Positions 62,358-64,000 of a stretch of DNA of 64,000 nt are shown here, piece by piece. Origin of the DNA: Thalassobius vesicularis (GTDB lineage: Bacteria; Pseudomonadota; Alphaproteobacteria; Rhodobacterales; Rhodobacteraceae). Below the pieces are notes generated by a model. That model was not told the origin of the DNA, searched no databases, and saw nothing but the letters and a program-made list of their open reading frames with translations. Within the stretch, counting starts at the first letter, position 1; every line of letters starts with the position of its first letter. Location: the NCBI RefSeq assembly GCF_004799325.1, contig NZ_SSMD01000001.1:310001-374000 (forward strand), read 5' to 3'. Both the position numbers and the translations under genes were made by a program.

Positions 62358-63713
62358 ATGGAGAAAACTGCCGAAACGCCGACCGAGACGACTTGGGATC
62401 TGATCCTGGACCTGCTGCTGCAGGCCGAGAAATTCGTTCTTGGCCTTCTGCGGCCCTGGAATGCCTATCAGGTTCTGATCGCTCTGGGTGTACTGATCCT
62501 TGCCCACTTGGCCGCAAAGGTGCTGGCGCCAAGGTTCCAGGCGTGGATGCGTACGCGCGATGGCTGGCCGATGTGGCGGATGCGGTTCCTGGTGCTGATC
62601 CACCGTCGAATGCGCCTGATCATGTTCGTGCTGCTGATCTGGCCCGTGATCTGGTTCATGCGGGACTGGACGTGGCCGTCGCGCTCCTACTTGCTGGGGA
62701 TCATCGGGCAGCTGGCCGTGGCCTGGCTGGTCATCGCGATCGCGACCCGTCTGATCAACAACAACCTGCTGCGCATGCTGGTTCGCTATTCCGGTTGGGT
62801 CTGGGTGACGCTGTCGATCCTGAGCCTGACGGACGACGCCATCTCTTTGCTGGACAGCTTTGCCTTCAATATCGGGGAAACGAGGATTTCCCTGTGGCTG
62901 ACGCTGCAAGCGGTCGCAATGCTGGCCGTCTTGATGGCGGGCGCGCGGTTCCTGTCCGGCTCGGCCTCGACCACGATCAAAAAGAATACCGATATCAGCC
63001 CCTCGATGCAGGTGCTGGCGATCAAGTTCCTGCAGGTGGTGCTGTACGGCGCCGCGTTCTTCATCGGCCTGCGCGCGGTCGGGGTGGACCTGACCGGCCT
63101 TGCGGTGCTGTCCGGTGCCATCGGTGTGGGCCTGGGCTTCGGCCTGCAAAAGGTCGTGTCCAACCTAGTCTCGGGCATCATCATCCTGCTGGACAAGTCG
63201 ATCAAGCCGGGCGACGTCATCAGCCTGGGGGAAACCTTCGGCTGGATCCAGTCGCTGGGCGCGCGCTATGTCAGCGTCGTCACCCGTGACGGCAAGGAAT
63301 ACCTGATCCCGAACGAGGATCTGATCACCGGACAGGTGGTGAACTGGTCCCACTCGAACGACTTCGTGCGGCTCGACATCTTTTTCGGCACTGCGTATGA
63401 GGATGACCCCCACAAGGTCCGCGCCATCGCCATCGCCGCCGCCAACAGCGTGTCGCGCGTCCTCAGCTTCAAGCCACCGGTCTGCCATATCGTGGGGTTC
63501 GGCGACTCCAGCGTGGACTATATCCTGCGCTTTTGGATTCAGGATCCGACCGCCGGCCTGACCAATATCCGGGGCGACGTGTTCCTGGCGCTGTGGGACG
63601 CGTTCAAGGAAAACGGCATCTCGATCCCCTTCCCGCAGCGCGAGGTCAAAGTGCTGCCCGGCTCGGAATTACGCACCCGAAGCGACGAGGACACGGACAA
63701 AACGGCCTCTTGA
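62358..63713 (+). CDS. MscS-family mechanosensitive channel
   Basis: The protein is 451 residues from MEKTAETPTE. It has about six hydrophobic segments, and the last (VLSGAIGVGLGFGLQKVVSNL) is the pore helix TM3 of MscS with its glycine/alanine packing face. It is followed by the beta domain (SIKPGDVISL, YVSVVTRDGKEYLIPNEDLI) and the C-terminal alpha/beta cage. It releases solutes during osmotic downshock. It is larger than E. coli MscS (286 residues) because of extra N-terminal helices. Confidence 0.92.
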   Translation: MEKTAETPTETTWDLILDLLLQAEKFVLGLLRPWNAYQVLIALGVLILAHLAAKVLAPRFQAWMRTRDGWPMWRMRFLVLIHRRMRLIMFVLLIWPVIWFMRDWTWPSRSYLLGIIGQLAVAWLVIAIATRLINNNLLRMLVRYSGWVWVTLSILSLTDDAISLLDSFAFNIGETRISLWLTLQAVAMLAVLMAGARFLSGSASTTIKKNTDISPSMQVLAIKFLQVVLYGAAFFIGLRAVGVDLTGLAVLSGAIGVGLGFGLQKVVSNLVSGIIILLDKSIKPGDVISLGETFGWIQSLGARYVSVVTRDGKEYLIPNEDLITGQVVNWSHSNDFVRLDIFFGTAYEDDPHKVRAIAIAAANSVSRVLSFKPPVCHIVGFGDSSVDYILRFWIQDPTAGLTNIRGDVFLALWDAFKENGISIPFPQREVKVLPGSELRTRSDEDTDKTAS

Positions 63714-63761
63714 ACCATCCGTTGAGATTTTCCATATGCGGTGCTAGCCTGAAAATGTCCG

Positions 63762-63782
63762 GCACCGGGACTCTGTCGGTGC
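63762..63782 (+). promoter_or_regulatory. Hairpin before the rsfS leader
   Basis: GCACCG / CGGTGC with a 9-nt loop lies 20 nt upstream of the possible leader ORF. It could be a weak terminator of the channel gene or a 5'-UTR element. Confidence 0.35.
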
Positions 63783-63801
63783 AAGAAACCCCAGGAGGAC
63801 A

Positions 63802-63855
63802 ATGTCCTGTCACTCAACTTCAGCGCGGCTCATGTCGCGGAAACGGGGGCTGTGA
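63802..63855 (+). CDS. Possible 17-residue leader ORF coupled to rsfS
   Basis: A perfect AGGAGG site is followed by ATG and a 17-codon frame reading MSCHSTSARLMSRKRGL. Its TGA overlaps the rsfS ATG as TGATG. No strong ribosome site lies directly before the rsfS ATG, so rsfS translation could depend on this small ORF. It has no known homologue that I recall. It may equally be only a device for ribosome delivery. Confidence 0.4.
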   Translation: MSCHSTSARLMSRKRGL

Positions 63856-64000
63856 TGGCCGCAACCCCCAAGAACGCAACCAGCGAAATCCTGCTGGAGG
63901 CAATCATCAACTCACTCGAAGACGACAAAGCCGAGGAAATCGTGCAGATCGACCTGCGCGGCAAATCCTCGATTGGCGACTACATGGTCGTCTGCTCTGG
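63855..64000 (+). CDS. rsfS: Ribosomal silencing factor RsfS (partial, cut by window end)
   Basis: The first 48 or so residues, including SEILLEAIINSLEDDKAEEI, IDLRGKSSIGDYMVVCSG, match the N-terminus of RsfS (Iojap). RsfS binds ribosomal protein L14 and blocks subunit joining in starvation. An in-frame GTG directly before the ATG is an alternative start. The gene continues beyond the window. Confidence 0.92.
   Translation, partial: MAATPKNATSEILLEAIINSLEDDKAEEIVQIDLRGKSSIGDYMVVCS

Noticed and set aside
1-64000. CRISPR array, insertion sequence, prophage or toxin-antitoxin pair
   Set aside because: I saw no regularly spaced repeats, transposase, phage structural or typical toxin/antitoxin proteins on either strand.

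Overview
The window looks like a chromosomal segment of an alphaproteobacterium of the Rhodobacteraceae (Roseobacter-like). The evidence is the high G+C content, two DctPQM TRAP transporters each paired with an IclR regulator, a compact petABC (cytochrome bc1) operon, an intergenic repeat of a type I recall from this group, a CtrA-type TTAA-N7-TTAAC box, and Rhodobacteraceae-style FtsK, LolA, HspQ, RimB/RimK and DapF. I see no insertion sequence, prophage, integrase, CRISPR array or rRNA.

Layout. 0.25-3.4 kb: two-component proteins (receiver with degenerate GGDEF-like tail, Hpt, single-domain receiver, membrane histidine kinase) with a CtrA-like site upstream of the kinase. 3.7-10.3 kb: catabolic cluster A, with cupin-dctP-dctQ-dctM on the minus strand divergent from iclR, a DUF6282-like metal hydrolase and an HpaI-type aldolase; two matching inverted-repeat sites suggest one IclR controls both directions. 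10.4-13.0 kb: MprF-type lysyl-phosphatidylglycerol synthase/flippase. 13.0-16.05 kb: the wreck of a formamide/urea utilisation locus (fmdB, fmdA, urtC, urtB, urtA, hybrid sensor kinase, LuxR regulator), in which every gene appears to have lost internal segments. 16.15-24.4 kb: catabolic cluster B, with acyl-CoA synthetase, MaoC/FAS1-type dehydratase and dctQ-dctP-dctM divergent from iclR, a PaaI thioesterase and a CaiB-type CoA-transferase.

24.4-45.4 kb is mostly housekeeping and stress genes: rimK/rimB, 1-Cys peroxiredoxin, aldehyde dehydrogenase, a small kinase-fold protein, rluA-type pseudouridine synthase, rarD, GFA protein, thiolase, an STAS/RsbW partner-switch pair, gamma-glutamyltransferase, hspQ, AEC permease, SLT lipoprotein, lolA, ftsK, succinyl-DAP aminotransferase, amidase and a UbiH-type monooxygenase. 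45.4-52.7 kb: intergenic repeat, petABC, an outer-membrane beta-barrel, GST, PaiB-like protein, mtaB and dapF. 52.8-64 kb: tRNA-Lys, tRNA-Pro, Na/Pi cotransporter, leuB, a LysR/SDR divergent pair, an exonuclease/phosphatase-family protein with a membrane protein, leuDC, an MscS channel and the start of rsfS, preceded by a possible 17-residue coupled leader ORF.

The two most distinctive things are the decayed fmd-urt locus and the two uncharacterised TRAP/IclR catabolic modules. A receiver-domain scar at 34.15 kb suggests that gene erosion is not limited to one spot. I found no convincing wholly new defence or mobile system.
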